64,000 bases of DNA from Jiella soli (GCF_020615385.1 NZ_JAJAVB010000032.1:107988-171987), one strand, 5' to 3'; shown: positions 47,579-56,889, counted from the stretch's first letter. Notes: generated by a model not told the origin, from the sequence alone. A program made the numbers and translations.

Positions 47579-48709
47579 TCAGATCCGCGAGAGGACGCCG
47601 CGGAAGCGCATGAGGGAGAGCGCGTAGAAGACCGCGCCCTGGGCAGCGAAGGCCAGAAGATCCGGCCAGACGATGCTGAGCCCGGCGCCGCGATAGAGCA
47701 CCGCCTGCGAGAACGAGACGAAGTGTGGCGAGGGACCGACCACCTGCATCGTCAGCCGGAGCCAGTCCGGCATGCTCTCGAGCGGCGTCATGCCGCCGGA
47801 CAGAAGGTTCAGGACGACCATGATCGGGATCACGAGCAGACCGAACTGGCCCATGGTGGTGGAGAAGGTCGCGAGCAGTATCCCGAGCGAGGCGACGGTG
47901 ATTGTGTAGAGCGCCGTGCCGACGAGGAAGAGCGGCATCGAGCCTGCGGTCGGTACGCCGAGCGCCCAGCGGACGACGAAGATCAGCGACAGCGCGGCCG
48001 CGACGACGATCACCAGCCCGTTTGCCAGGATCTTCGACAGGACGATCTGGGCCGGGGTTACCGGCATCACCAGGAGATGCTCCACCGTGCCGTGCTCGCG
48101 CTCGCGGATCAGCGCGGCACCGGCCAGGATGAGGGTCAGCATGGTGACGTTGTTCATCACCTGCATCACCGCCCCGAACCAGACGGTCTCGAGATTGGGA
48201 TTGAACCACGCCCTGATCACGATATCGACCGGAGCGCTCGACGCCTGCGCTCCGCCCGAAAGGAACGAGGCGATCTCGGTCGCGACGATCCCCTGCAGGT
48301 CGGTCGCGCCATTTCCCGCCTGGGCCATGGCGGTCGCATCGATCTCCAGCAACAACTCGGGCGAGCGGCCGGCCAAAAGGTCCGCCTGGAAATTCGGCGG
48401 GATGTTGAGGACGAAGACGAACCGGCCGTCGTTCAGAGCCGCATCGACGGCGTCGGCGCCGATCTCTACGGGGGCCTGGAACTGCGGCGGCCGGATCGCG
48501 TCGGCGAGCCGGCGCGAGAGCTGGGAGCGATCCTCGTCGACGACGGCCACGGCAACGTGCCGCACTTCGGTCGAGGCGTCGTTGGAGACGAGATAGATCG
48601 CCAGGGTGAAGGAGTAGACGACGAGGATCAGCATCACCGGGTCGGCTTTGATGCTGCGCAGTTCCTTGCCCATCAGCCGCAGGACGTTCGCGATCGTGCG
48701 ACCCATCAT
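47579..48709 (-). CDS. ABC-2 type permease (YhhJ-like)
   Basis: The 376-residue inner-membrane permease has one N-terminal membrane helix, a large periplasmic domain (about 50-180) and five C-terminal helices, with the signature LIREREHGTVEHLLVMPVTPAQIVLSKILAN of ABC-2 permeases. It is the last gene of a yhiI-rbbA-yhhJ-like operon and starts 2 bases after the RbbA-like gene. It probably pairs with the permease half of that fusion to form the channel. Confidence 0.92.
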   Translation of the reverse strand: MMGRTIANVLRLMGKELRSIKADPVMLILVVYSFTLAIYLVSNDASTEVRHVAVAVVDEDRSQLSRRLADAIRPPQFQAPVEIGADAVDAALNDGRFVFVLNIPPNFQADLLAGRSPELLLEIDATAMAQAGNGATDLQGIVATEIASFLSGGAQASSAPVDIVIRAWFNPNLETVWFGAVMQVMNNVTMLTLILAGAALIREREHGTVEHLLVMPVTPAQIVLSKILANGLVIVVAAALSLIFVVRWALGVPTAGSMPLFLVGTALYTITVASLGILLATFSTTMGQFGLLVIPIMVVLNLLSGGMTPLESMPDWLRLTMQVVGPSPHFVSFSQAVLYRGAGLSIVWPDLLAFAAQGAVFYALSLMRFRGVLSRI

Positions 48710-48711
48710 CC

Positions 48712-51453
48712 TCAGGACTCCTGCTTCTTCAGGGCGAACTGCGACAGAACGAGGAAGCCGACGGCGAAACCGGCGAGCGCCAGGAGATTGGGCCAGAGTT
48801 CGCTCCAGCCGAGGCCTTTGGTGAAACAGCCCGCGGTCACCGGCTGATACCAGGCGGAGGGGAAGGCGAGGCCGACATAGCGTCCGAAGCCCTCCAGCGA
48901 GGAGACCGGAACGATCAGGCCGGAGAAGTTGACCGCCGGGATCACCGACAGGATCGCCGTGGCGAAGATCGCGGCGACCTGGGTGCGCGTGAAGCAGGAG
49001 AGGAACTGGCCGAAGCCGGTCGTCGCGGTGACATAGATGGCGGTGGCGACGGCCAGCAGCGAGACCGACCCCTGGAGCGGGACCTTGAACAGAGTGATCG
49101 CGAGGAGAACCAGCGTCACCGCGCTGACGAGGCTGATCGCTATATAGGGAAGCTGCTTTCCGAGCAGGAACTCGACCTTCGAAATCGGCGTCGAGCGGAA
49201 ATTGGCGATCGAGCCGGTCTCCTTCTCGCGAACGACGCCCACCGCCGCCATGATCGCCGGGATGAGCACGAGCATCAGCATCATGATGCTCGGCACCATC
49301 GCGTTGACGCTTCGAAAGGTCTGGTTGAACCGGAAGCGCGGCAAGAGCGTGTAGGCACCTGCCGTTTCGCGCGCGCCCTCGGACGCCAGAGCATGAACGT
49401 AGGTGTTCGCCAGCCCGACGACATAGCCCCGCGCGGTTTCGGCGCGGAACGGCATGGCACCGTCCAGCGTGACCGAGATCTCCGTCGGCCGGCCGGCCAC
49501 GCGATCGCGGCCGTAGCCATCGGGAATCTCGATGACGAAGGTGATGTCGCCGGATGTCATGCGCCGTTCCATCTCGGCGGCCGAGCCGATACTAGGCTGT
49601 TCCTCGAAGTAGCGCGAGCTCGAGAACTGCTCGACGAGTTCGCGGCTCTCCGGCGAATGGTCCTGATCGAAGGCCGCGAAGCGAAGATTCTCGACGTCGA
49701 AGGAAATGCCGTAGCCGAAGGTGATCGTCAGGATGATCGGGCCGGCGAGCGCGAAGAACAGCCGGATCCGGTCCCGCATCAGTTCGACCGCCTCGCGCCG
49801 CGCATAGGCGGACAGGCGCATGAGGGAAAAGCGCCGCGGCTTCTTCGGCGCGCGCGAAGGCTCGGCGGTGGCCGGCGGCTCCTCGGCGGCGGGCTTTGCA
49901 CCGGCCTCGATGCCCGAGGCTTCCTCGAGATAGCCGATGAAGGCGTCCTCCAGCGAATCCGCCTTTCTTTCCTCGGCGAGTTCCTGCGGTATCCCGACCG
50001 CCAGCACCCGGCCGGCATGCATCAGCGAGATGCGGTCGCAGCGCTCCGCCTCGTTCATGAAATGGGTGGAGATGAAGATCGTCACCCCGTCCTCGCGCGA
50101 CAGCTGGATGAGGCTGCGCCAGAAGGCGTCGCGGGCGATCGGATCGACGCCGGAGGTCGGTTCGTCGAGGATGAGAATGGCCGGTCGGTGGATCACCGCG
50201 ACGGCGAGTTGCAGCCGCTGGCGGATGCCGAGCGGCAGGCCTTCCGGCTTTCGATCAGCATGGTCGATCAGGCCGTAGCGCGCGAGCATCTCATCGACGC
50301 GGCTTGCCACCTTGCCGGCGGGAACCTGGAACAGGCGCGCGTGAAGCTCGAGGTTCTGACGGACGGTCAGTTCCTCGTAGAGGGAGAAGCCCTGCGACAT
50401 GTAGCCGACATTGCGGCGCGCCTCCATCTCGCGAGCGTCGACCGCCTGTCCGAACAGCCGCGCCGATCCCTCGGTGGGCTGCAGCAGGCCGGTCAGCATC
50501 TTCATGGTCGTGGTCTTGCCGCATCCGTTCGAGCCGATGAAGCCGAAGATCTCGCCGCGCTCGATCCGGAAGCTGACATGATCGACGGCGGTGAAGTCGC
50601 CGAACCGGCAGGTCAGGTTCTCCGCCTCGATTGCCGGTGCGCCGTCGTCGCTGGCCGGGCGGGGCGGCACGGCGACCGGAACGTGGCCGGCCCGCGCCGC
50701 TTCCGGCAAGAGCGCGATGAAGGCGGCTTCGAGCGTTTTCGCATCGGCCTGCGTCAGCATCTCGGCCGGTGTGCCGGTCGCGATGACCCGGCCCGCATGC
50801 ATGGCGGCCAGCCAGTCGAAGCGCTCGGCCTCCTCCATATAGGCGGTCGCGACGAGGACGCTCATGCCCGGCCGGCGCGCGCGGATGGAATCGATGAGGT
50901 CCCAGAATTGGCGCCGGGACAGGGGATCGACACCCGTCGTCGGCTCGTCGAGGATCAGGAAATCCGGGTCGTGGATCAGCGCGCAGCAGAGCGCGAGCTT
51001 CTGCTTCATCCCGCCGGAGAGCTTGCCGGCCGGCCGGTCTGGGAAGGGGGCAAGTCCCGTGGCGTTCAGAAGATCGGCGATGCGCCTGCGCCGCTCTGCG
51101 GCGGAGTGGCCGAACAGGCGCCCGAAGAAGTCGAGGTTCTCCGTCACGCTGAGCGTCGGATAAAGGTTTTTTCCGAGGCCCTGGGGCATGTAGGCGATGC
51201 GCGGCGAGGATTGCCGGCGCTGCGCGGCGCTGGCCATATCGCCGCCGAGCACCCGGACCGTGCCCGCCTGGATCCGGCGCACGCCTGCCGCAAGAGCCAG
51301 AAGCGTCGACTTGCCGACCCCGTCCGGCCCGATCAGCCCGGCCATGCAGCCTGCGGGAATGGCGAGGTCGAGGCGGTCGAGCGCGAGGCCGGCGCCGTAG
51401 CGGTGGGTCACGCCGCAAAGCTCGACGATCGGCTCCTCGCTCACGGAGTGCAT
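48712..51453 (-). CDS. rbbA: RbbA-like double ABC ATPase fused to ABC-2 permease
   Basis: This 913-residue protein has two ABC ATPase domains and a C-terminal ABC-2 permease. The first has Walker A GPDGVGKS (42-49), signature KLSGGMKQKL and Walker B FLILDEPTTGVD. The second has Walker A GSNGCGKT, a less canonical signature region GLPLGIRQRLQLAV (LSGGQ replaced) and LILDEPTSGVD. The membrane part covers about residues 560-913 with SIANFRSTPISKVEFLLGKQ. Escherichia coli RbbA binds ribosomes and stimulates eEF3-like activity, but the flanking HlyD and permease genes point to an exporter. Confidence 0.92.
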   Translation of the reverse strand: MHSVSEEPIVELCGVTHRYGAGLALDRLDLAIPAGCMAGLIGPDGVGKSTLLALAAGVRRIQAGTVRVLGGDMASAAQRRQSSPRIAYMPQGLGKNLYPTLSVTENLDFFGRLFGHSAAERRRRIADLLNATGLAPFPDRPAGKLSGGMKQKLALCCALIHDPDFLILDEPTTGVDPLSRRQFWDLIDSIRARRPGMSVLVATAYMEEAERFDWLAAMHAGRVIATGTPAEMLTQADAKTLEAAFIALLPEAARAGHVPVAVPPRPASDDGAPAIEAENLTCRFGDFTAVDHVSFRIERGEIFGFIGSNGCGKTTTMKMLTGLLQPTEGSARLFGQAVDAREMEARRNVGYMSQGFSLYEELTVRQNLELHARLFQVPAGKVASRVDEMLARYGLIDHADRKPEGLPLGIRQRLQLAVAVIHRPAILILDEPTSGVDPIARDAFWRSLIQLSREDGVTIFISTHFMNEAERCDRISLMHAGRVLAVGIPQELAEERKADSLEDAFIGYLEEASGIEAGAKPAAEEPPATAEPSRAPKKPRRFSLMRLSAYARREAVELMRDRIRLFFALAGPIILTITFGYGISFDVENLRFAAFDQDHSPESRELVEQFSSSRYFEEQPSIGSAAEMERRMTSGDITFVIEIPDGYGRDRVAGRPTEISVTLDGAMPFRAETARGYVVGLANTYVHALASEGARETAGAYTLLPRFRFNQTFRSVNAMVPSIMMLMLVLIPAIMAAVGVVREKETGSIANFRSTPISKVEFLLGKQLPYIAISLVSAVTLVLLAITLFKVPLQGSVSLLAVATAIYVTATTGFGQFLSCFTRTQVAAIFATAILSVIPAVNFSGLIVPVSSLEGFGRYVGLAFPSAWYQPVTAGCFTKGLGWSELWPNLLALAGFAVGFLVLSQFALKKQES

Positions 51454-51460
51454 CTTGCGC

Positions 51461-52507
51461 TCATTGCGGCAGGTTGACCGTCAGCGCGGGCGGCCAGGGC
51501 GCCGACGGGTCGGTGCGCACATAGCCGATACCGCGCACGCCCACCTTGACCTGCCGCTCGAAGCGCTGCAGGAGCGCGCGGGGGATCTGGATCTTTACCC
51601 GGAAGACCAGTTTCTCGCGCTCGTCCTTGGTTTCCACCGCCTTCGGCGTGAATTGCGCATCGGCCGAAACGAAGGTGACCCTGGCCGGGACGACGTATTG
51701 CGGCACGGGATCGAGGATGATGCGCGCCTCGTCGCCGATCGCCACCTTGCCGGCCTGATCCGCAGGCAGGTAGAGCGACATCGAGACGTCGGTGAGATCG
51801 AGAAGGGTGACGATCCTTGCGCCGGCCGCGACCACCTCACCGGCGCGGGCGAGCTTGTATTGGACGCGGCCGCGGCGTGGCGCGGTAATCACCATGTCGT
51901 CGAGGATGGCCTGGAGCCGCGAGACCTCGGCCTTGGCGGCCTCGATACTGGACACGGCCTGCGCCTTCTGCGCATCGGCAGCGCGCCGCGCAGCTTCCGC
52001 CGTCCGCAGCGCGCCGCGCCGCTCGTCCCGCGTCTGGGCGCTGACATGGCCGGAGTGGAAGAGCTCGACGATGCGATTGTAGCTCGCCTCGGCGACCTCC
52101 AGCTCGCTGTCGCGCTGGGCGATCAGCGCCTCGGCCTCGGCGAGCGCGCTTTCGGCCCTCAGCTCGTCGGCCTGTGCACCCAGAAGCTGGGCGCGGCTTT
52201 CCCGGTCGTCCAGCCGGGCGATCACCTCGCCGGCCTCGACCATGTCGCCCTCTTCGACCATCATCTCGGCGAGGCGCCCGGTATATTTGGCGGAAACCTC
52301 GATTTCCTGCCCTTCGATACGTCCGTTGGAACTGGCGATCGTGTCGGGCAGCTTTTCGCCGCGCCAGCGGTCGAGGAGCGCCTTCAGCTTGAACTCTGCC
52401 GCCGCCGGCCGAACGATGCCCGGAGCCATTCCGGCCGCGCCGAGCAGCGGGTCGAGCGCCGCCAGGCCGACGAGCGCACAGACCATCGCGCCAAGTCGCA
52501 TCTCCAT
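51461..52507 (-). CDS. HlyD-family periplasmic adaptor (YhiI-like)
   Basis: The 348-residue membrane-fusion protein has an N-terminal signal or anchor, a biotinyl-lipoyl-like split domain (GRIEGQEIEVSAKYTGRLAEMMVEEGDMVEAGEVIARLD and APRRGRVQYKLARAGEVVAAGARI), a long coiled-coil hairpin (about 105-205), and a beta-barrel. It would link the RbbA/YhhJ inner-membrane pump to an outer-membrane channel. It is first in the operon, with an FNR/FixK box about 124 bases upstream of its ATG. Confidence 0.92.
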   Translation of the reverse strand: MEMRLGAMVCALVGLAALDPLLGAAGMAPGIVRPAAAEFKLKALLDRWRGEKLPDTIASSNGRIEGQEIEVSAKYTGRLAEMMVEEGDMVEAGEVIARLDDRESRAQLLGAQADELRAESALAEAEALIAQRDSELEVAEASYNRIVELFHSGHVSAQTRDERRGALRTAEAARRAADAQKAQAVSSIEAAKAEVSRLQAILDDMVITAPRRGRVQYKLARAGEVVAAGARIVTLLDLTDVSMSLYLPADQAGKVAIGDEARIILDPVPQYVVPARVTFVSADAQFTPKAVETKDEREKLVFRVKIQIPRALLQRFERQVKVGVRGIGYVRTDPSAPWPPALTVNLPQ

Positions 52508-52624
52508 GACAACGCCTCGCCTCCTGAACCGGGACTGGCCGACGACGCCCGGCTGCGGCGCTTATGCGCGAGCGGGCTTGGCGGCCATCACGGCCACCTA
52601 TGGCCGGTTCCGCCGAGAGCGACC

Positions 52625-52638
52625 TTGATGCCGGTCAA
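52625..52638 (-). promoter_or_regulatory. FNR/FixK box upstream of the yhiI-rbbA-yhhJ operon
   Basis: TTGATGCCGGTCAA matches TTGAT-N4-GTCAA. Activation from -41.5 would start transcription about 83 bases before the adaptor gene. It also lies beyond the 3' end of the DsbA-like gene, which it cannot serve. Confidence 0.7.
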
Positions 52639-52756
52639 CGCGCCGCGGGAAAAGCCGAACCAAAAGATCCCCCGGGTGCGTGACCCGAAGGTCCCGACGA
52701 AACGGCACCGGGCCCGTCGCGTTGGCGGCAGGCTACGGGCGGGAGACCGGCCAGCG

Positions 52757-53377
52757 TCAGCCGCTCTTCTTGGCGCGGGCGTCGGCGATCGCCTGCTTGA
52801 AGTCGGCCATCTTCGGAACGCCCGGGAAGACCACGGTTCCGACGATGTAGGCGGGTGTGCCGAAGAAGCCGAAGCCCTCTGCCTGTGTCTTGTTGCGGGT
52901 GAGGATTTCGTCGATGCGCGCCTGGTCGCGCCGGTAGGCGGACTTCAGCGCCGCGATGTTGAAGCCGGCGGCCTTCAGCGTCGCGTCGATTTCCGGGTTC
53001 GTCAGTCGGCCGGGCGTCCTCATCAGCGCGTCGAGCGCCTGCGGACGATATTTGCCGGCGGCGAGCGTCAGTTGCGCGGCATATTCGGATGGCGGCCCGA
53101 AGATCGGCCAGTCCTTCATCACAAGCCGGATCTGGCCGTCGTCCCGGACGATCTTCATGACGTCCGGATAGGCCTGCTTGCAGTAGGGGCACTGATAGTC
53201 GAACCATTCGACGATGGTGACATCGCCCTTGGGATTGCCGAGCAGCGGCGCCTGCGGGTCGTGGAGCACCGCCTCCTTCGACATCGGGTCGGGGGCGGCG
53301 GCCAAGCTCCGCCCGGCCGCGAGCGTGGCGCCGCCGGCGAGCGCGGCGGTCAGGAACGTCCTGCGATGCATCGTCAT
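52757..53377 (-). CDS. DsbA-like thioredoxin-fold protein with Tat signal
   Basis: The 206-residue protein begins with a twin-arginine signal (MHRRTFLTAALAGG then an Ala-rich stretch) and has a DsbA-type fold with C63-P-Y-C66 in VEWFDYQCPYCKQAY and a cis-proline in FFGTPAYIVG. CPYC is closer to DsbC/DsbG or ScsC proteins than to the CPHC of DsbA. It should act as a periplasmic thiol oxidase or isomerase. The ATG at 53377 overlaps the stop of the upstream L,D-transpeptidase gene by 4 bases. Confidence 0.88.
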   Translation of the reverse strand: MTMHRRTFLTAALAGGATLAAGRSLAAAPDPMSKEAVLHDPQAPLLGNPKGDVTIVEWFDYQCPYCKQAYPDVMKIVRDDGQIRLVMKDWPIFGPPSEYAAQLTLAAGKYRPQALDALMRTPGRLTNPEIDATLKAAGFNIAALKSAYRRDQARIDEILTRNKTQAEGFGFFGTPAYIVGTVVFPGVPKMADFKQAIADARAKKSG

Positions 53378-54096
53378 GATGTCGGTTCTCCATTGTTCGT
53401 CCCGGCTGTCGTCTGGTCCATGCCGACGACGACGACCTTGGTGCCGGCCGGCACGCGGCGGTTCAGGTCGATGACGTCCTGGTTCAGCATCCGGATGCAG
53501 CCGGAGGAGACGGCGTGGCCGATCGACCATTCCTGATTGGTGCCATGGATGCGGAACAGCGTGTCGCGGCCGTTCTTGTAGAGGTAGAGAGCGCGGGCTC
53601 CGAGCGGGTTCCGGATGCCTCCGTCCATGCCGTGGCGCAACTCGCCGCCATATTTTTCGGGTTCGCGCTCGATCATGTCCGGGGTCGGCGTCCAGTGCGG
53701 CCAGGCGGCCTTGCGGGCGATCGTGCCGGTGCCGGTGAACTCCATCCCGGCCTTGCCGACGCCGACGCCATAGCGCATCGCCTTGCCGTTCTCCATCACG
53801 AGGTAGAGAAACTTGGCGTGCGGATCGACGACGATGGTGCCGGGTGGCTGGTCGGTCCGGTAGTCGACCACCTGGCGGATGTTGCGCGGCTTCATCCCGG
53901 CGGGATCGACGGCCGGGATGTGCCAGCCATTGTCCTCCTCTGCGCCGTACATTCGCGCGATACGCGGGTCTGGCTTCGGCGCCTGCGGTTGCTGATAGGC
54001 GAGCGTCTGGACCGAAGGCCTCTCCGTCGTCGAGCAGCCGGCGGCGGCAAGCGCCGTTGCCAAAAGGCCTGCGGCCCGCAGGATCTTCAGGGTCAT
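53374..54096 (-). CDS. L,D-transpeptidase lipoprotein (YkuD family)
   Basis: The 240-residue protein has a lipoprotein signal with lipobox LAAAGC (C21) and a YkuD catalytic domain with H184 (FRIHGTN) and C200 in GHAVSSGCIRML. It would form 3-3 peptidoglycan cross-links or attach outer-membrane proteins to the wall. The catalytic cysteine must stay reduced, which gives a rationale for coupling to the DsbA-like gene. It is divergent from the two-component system across 117 bases. Confidence 0.92.
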   Translation of the reverse strand: MTLKILRAAGLLATALAAAGCSTTERPSVQTLAYQQPQAPKPDPRIARMYGAEEDNGWHIPAVDPAGMKPRNIRQVVDYRTDQPPGTIVVDPHAKFLYLVMENGKAMRYGVGVGKAGMEFTGTGTIARKAAWPHWTPTPDMIEREPEKYGGELRHGMDGGIRNPLGARALYLYKNGRDTLFRIHGTNQEWSIGHAVSSGCIRMLNQDVIDLNRRVPAGTKVVVVGMDQTTAGTNNGEPTS

Positions 54097-54144
54097 GAAA
54101 TCGCCTCGGCTTGTTGCGTTGGAGAGGGCGCTTCGGCTCGCGAG

Positions 54145-54161
54145 CTTAAGGCAGCCTTAAG
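54145..54161. promoter_or_regulatory. PmrA/QseB-type box between ldt and the two-component genes
   Basis: CTTAAG (54145-54150), GCAGC, CTTAAG (54156-54161) is a perfect direct repeat with an 11-base period, matching the HTTAAK-N5-HTTAAK box of PmrA and QseB. It lies about 50 bases from both divergent starts, so it could control both. Confidence 0.68.
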
Positions 54162-54213
54162 CCGGGAAGGGTTGACCGGAGGGGAACGCAGCAAGAGGTG
54201 AGGGCGGCGGCCA

Positions 54214-54873
54214 ATGCGTATCCTGATCGTCGAAGACGACGAGATCCTGGGCGACGGGCTGAAGGTCGGGCTGACGATGAACGGCTTCACGCCGGACCTC
54301 GCCGTGTCCGCCGCCGAGGCCGATGCGGCACTGATGGCCGGCGGCTTCTCGGCGGTGGCGCTCGACGTCATGCTGCCGGACGGCAGCGGCCATGAGCTCC
54401 TGCGGACGATGCGTCGGCGCGGCGACGCGACGCCGGTCTTGATGCTGACCGCGCTCGACAGCGTCGCCGACCGTATCAAGGGGCTCGACGGCGGCGCCGA
54501 CGATCATCTCGGCAAACCCTTCGATCTCGACGAGCTGGCGGCGCGGTTGCGGGCGCTCGTCCGCCGCGGCCCGGCGCGTCGGACCGCGCATCTGGAATTT
54601 GCCGGCGTCATGCTCGACCCGGCGCGCATGGAGGCAGAGGTTGACGGTCAGCCGATCGGCTTGTCCCGCCGCGAGTTCACCATCCTCCACGCGTTGATGG
54701 AGCATCCCGGCGCCATCCTGTCGCGGGCGCGGCTCGAGGAGCGGCTCTACGGCTTTCAGGAGGGGGTGGAGAGCAACGCCGTCGAAGTACATGTCCACCA
54801 TCTGAGAGCCAAGTTCGGCAGCCGCTTCATCGAGACCGTGCGCGGCGTCGGCTACCGGCTGCGGGAGCCGTGA
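54214..54873 (+). CDS. OmpR-family response regulator (QseB/PmrA-like)
   Basis: The 219-residue regulator has a receiver domain with acidic pocket EDD (7-9), phospho-acceptor D51 and a KPF motif, followed by a winged-helix DNA-binding domain (LSRREFTILHALMEHPG, NAVEVHVHHLRAKFG, GVGYRLREP). It resembles the QseB/PmrA/TctD subgroup. The stop overlaps the start of the histidine kinase gene. The direct repeat at 54145 is a likely site for autoregulation. Confidence 0.94.
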   Translation: MRILIVEDDEILGDGLKVGLTMNGFTPDLAVSAAEADAALMAGGFSAVALDVMLPDGSGHELLRTMRRRGDATPVLMLTALDSVADRIKGLDGGADDHLGKPFDLDELAARLRALVRRGPARRTAHLEFAGVMLDPARMEAEVDGQPIGLSRREFTILHALMEHPGAILSRARLEERLYGFQEGVESNAVEVHVHHLRAKFGSRFIETVRGVGYRLREP

Positions 54874-56249
54874 CGGCGATGCGGTCGATGCGCGCCCGGC
54901 TGTTCCTCGTCCTCATCGCCGCGACCGGCCTCGTCTGGCTGTTCGCGACCGCCTGGGTCTATCTCAGCACAAGGGCCGAGGTGGAGCATGTGCTCGACGC
55001 CCGCCTGATGGAGGCGGCGCGCATGGTCTCGTCGCTGGTGGACAGCCAGGAGATCGACACCGCCGTCGCCTCGCTCGACCAGGGTGTGATGCCGAAGGTC
55101 GGGCACAGTCCATACGAGCGGCAGCTCTCCTGCCAGATCTGGTCGCTGACCGGAACGCTGATCGGCAGATCCGACGGCGCCCCGGCCGAACGCCTATCGG
55201 ACCATCCGGACGGCTTCGCCGAGCAAATGATCGGCGGCGACAGTTGGCGGGTCTACGCGATCACCGACAAGGCGCGGGGCGTGCAGGTGCTGGTGGGCGA
55301 CAATCTGGACATCCGGGCCCGGCTGGTACGCGACATGGTAAAGGGCCTCGTCCTGCCGATGGCTCTGATCCTGCCGGTCCTCGCCGCGATCCTCTGGTTC
55401 GGCGTCGGCCGGGGCTTGAAGCCGCTGTCGCAGCTCGCGGCGGGGCTGGAAAGCCGGGACGCCGAGGATCTCCACCCGCTGCCTCAGGAGGCTGCGACGG
55501 CTTCGGAGATCGGCCCTGTCGTCACCGCGCTCAACGGGCTTTTCCGCCGCGTTGCCGATGCGCGCGAGCGCGAGCGCCAGTTCCTCGCCTATGCCGCGCA
55601 TGAGCTGCGAACACCCTTGAGCGGGCTGAAGACCCAAGCCGAAATCGCGCTGAAGGCCAACCGCGATGAGACGCGGACGCTGGCGCTCAACCACATCGTG
55701 ACGGCGGTCGAACGGACGGCGCGGCTGGTGCGCCAGCTGCTGGCCATGGCCGAGGCGGAAGCGGTCACCACCGGGAACGCCAAGCCGCTCAGCCTGCTCG
55801 AGGCTGTGCGCGAGGCGGCGGCCGGACAGGAGGAGAGGCTTGCCGCCGGCGGAGGCCATCTGCGGCTCGATCCCTCGCTCCATGAGATCCGGATCACCGC
55901 GAACGAGATGCTGTTGTCGCTTGCGCTCCGCAATCTCGTCGACAATGCGGTCGGCCATTCGCCGGCGGACGGAACGGTCTCGATCTCATGGACTGGGGAC
56001 GCGATCGCGGTGGAGGACGAAGGACCGGGAATGTCAGACGCGGAGATCGCGCGGGCGACGAGCCGCTTCTTTCGCGGCAGCAACCGGACGCCGGTGGGCA
56101 GCGGCCTCGGCCTTGCGATCGTAGAGATTGCGGCCGAAAAGCTTGGCGGCCGGCTGATCCTCGCCCGGCGCGAGCCGAGAGGGCTGCGGGCGGATCTGCA
56201 CCTGAGGCCGGACGCCGAGGCGGTCGAGGCGCCGCTTTCGACGACTTGA
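54870..56249 (+). CDS. Sensor histidine kinase (QseC/PmrB-like)
   Basis: The 459-residue kinase has a membrane segment (about 11-32), a periplasmic sensor of about 125 residues, a second membrane segment (about 159-178), HAMP, a dimerisation domain with H244 (AYAAHELRTPLSG) and an ATP domain with N (LRNLVDNAVGHSP), G1 (EDEGPGM) and G2 (GSGLGLAIV). The GTG at 54870 overlaps the regulator stop; ATG 54879 is an alternative. The signal is unknown. Confidence 0.93.
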   Translation: MTAMRSMRARLFLVLIAATGLVWLFATAWVYLSTRAEVEHVLDARLMEAARMVSSLVDSQEIDTAVASLDQGVMPKVGHSPYERQLSCQIWSLTGTLIGRSDGAPAERLSDHPDGFAEQMIGGDSWRVYAITDKARGVQVLVGDNLDIRARLVRDMVKGLVLPMALILPVLAAILWFGVGRGLKPLSQLAAGLESRDAEDLHPLPQEAATASEIGPVVTALNGLFRRVADARERERQFLAYAAHELRTPLSGLKTQAEIALKANRDETRTLALNHIVTAVERTARLVRQLLAMAEAEAVTTGNAKPLSLLEAVREAAAGQEERLAAGGGHLRLDPSLHEIRITANEMLLSLALRNLVDNAVGHSPADGTVSISWTGDAIAVEDEGPGMSDAEIARATSRFFRGSNRTPVGSGLGLAIVEIAAEKLGGRLILARREPRGLRADLHLRPDAEAVEAPLSTT

Positions 56250-56270
56250 GGCGAATTCGAGAGGAGATCG

Positions 56271-56876
56271 ATGATGCGATGGGACGAGCGCTATGCCGGA
56301 GAGGACTATCTCTTCGGGACAGAGCCGAATGCCTTCCTGAAGAGCCAGGCCTACCGCCTGGAGCCGGGGCAGCGGGCGCTGGCGGTCGCGGACGGCGAAG
56401 GGCGGAACGGCGTCTTCCTGGCCGAAACAGGGCTGGCGGTCACCTCCATCGACGCCTCCGAGCGGGGCCTTGCCAAGGCGCGGGCGCTCGCGGCGGCGCG
56501 CGGGGTCGCGCTCGATGCGAGGCTCGCCGACGTGATCAACTGGGACTGGCCGCAGGCGGACTTCGACGTGGCCGTGGCGATCTTCATCCAGTTCGCCGAC
56601 CCGTCGATGCGGGCGATCCTGTTCGACCGCATGCAGGCGGCGCTGCGGCCGGGCGGGCTCCTGATCCTGCAGGGCTACCGGCCGGAGCAGGTCGACTATG
56701 GCACCGGCGGGCCGCCGCAGCGCGAGAACATGTACACGCGCGCCCTTCTGGAAGAGGCCTTCGCGGACCTCGACATCCTGCATCTCGAAGAGCACGATTC
56801 GGAGATCTTCGAGGGTAGCGGCCATGGCGGCCGCTCGGCGCTGATCGACCTCGTCGCGCGGCGGTCGTCGGTCTGA
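56271..56876 (+). CDS. Class I SAM-dependent methyltransferase (TehB-like)
   Basis: The 201-residue protein has WDERYAGEDYLFGTEPNAFL at its start, a SAM-binding loop ALAVADGEGRNGVFLAE, acidic residue in TSIDASERGL and the FDVAVAIFIQF strand. These motifs match TehB/thiopurine-type methyltransferases that act on small metalloid or thiol substrates. It starts 21 bases after the kinase gene and may be cotranscribed, though a functional link is unproven. Confidence 0.88.
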   Translation: MMRWDERYAGEDYLFGTEPNAFLKSQAYRLEPGQRALAVADGEGRNGVFLAETGLAVTSIDASERGLAKARALAAARGVALDARLADVINWDWPQADFDVAVAIFIQFADPSMRAILFDRMQAALRPGGLLILQGYRPEQVDYGTGGPPQRENMYTRALLEEAFADLDILHLEEHDSEIFEGSGHGGRSALIDLVARRSSV

Positions 56877-56889
56877 GGTCGGCGCGAGG

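Noticed and set aside
49393-51477. Plus-strand open frame antisense to rbbA (694 codons)
   Set aside because: Its length reflects GC-rich third-position bias; the minus strand carries all ABC motifs.
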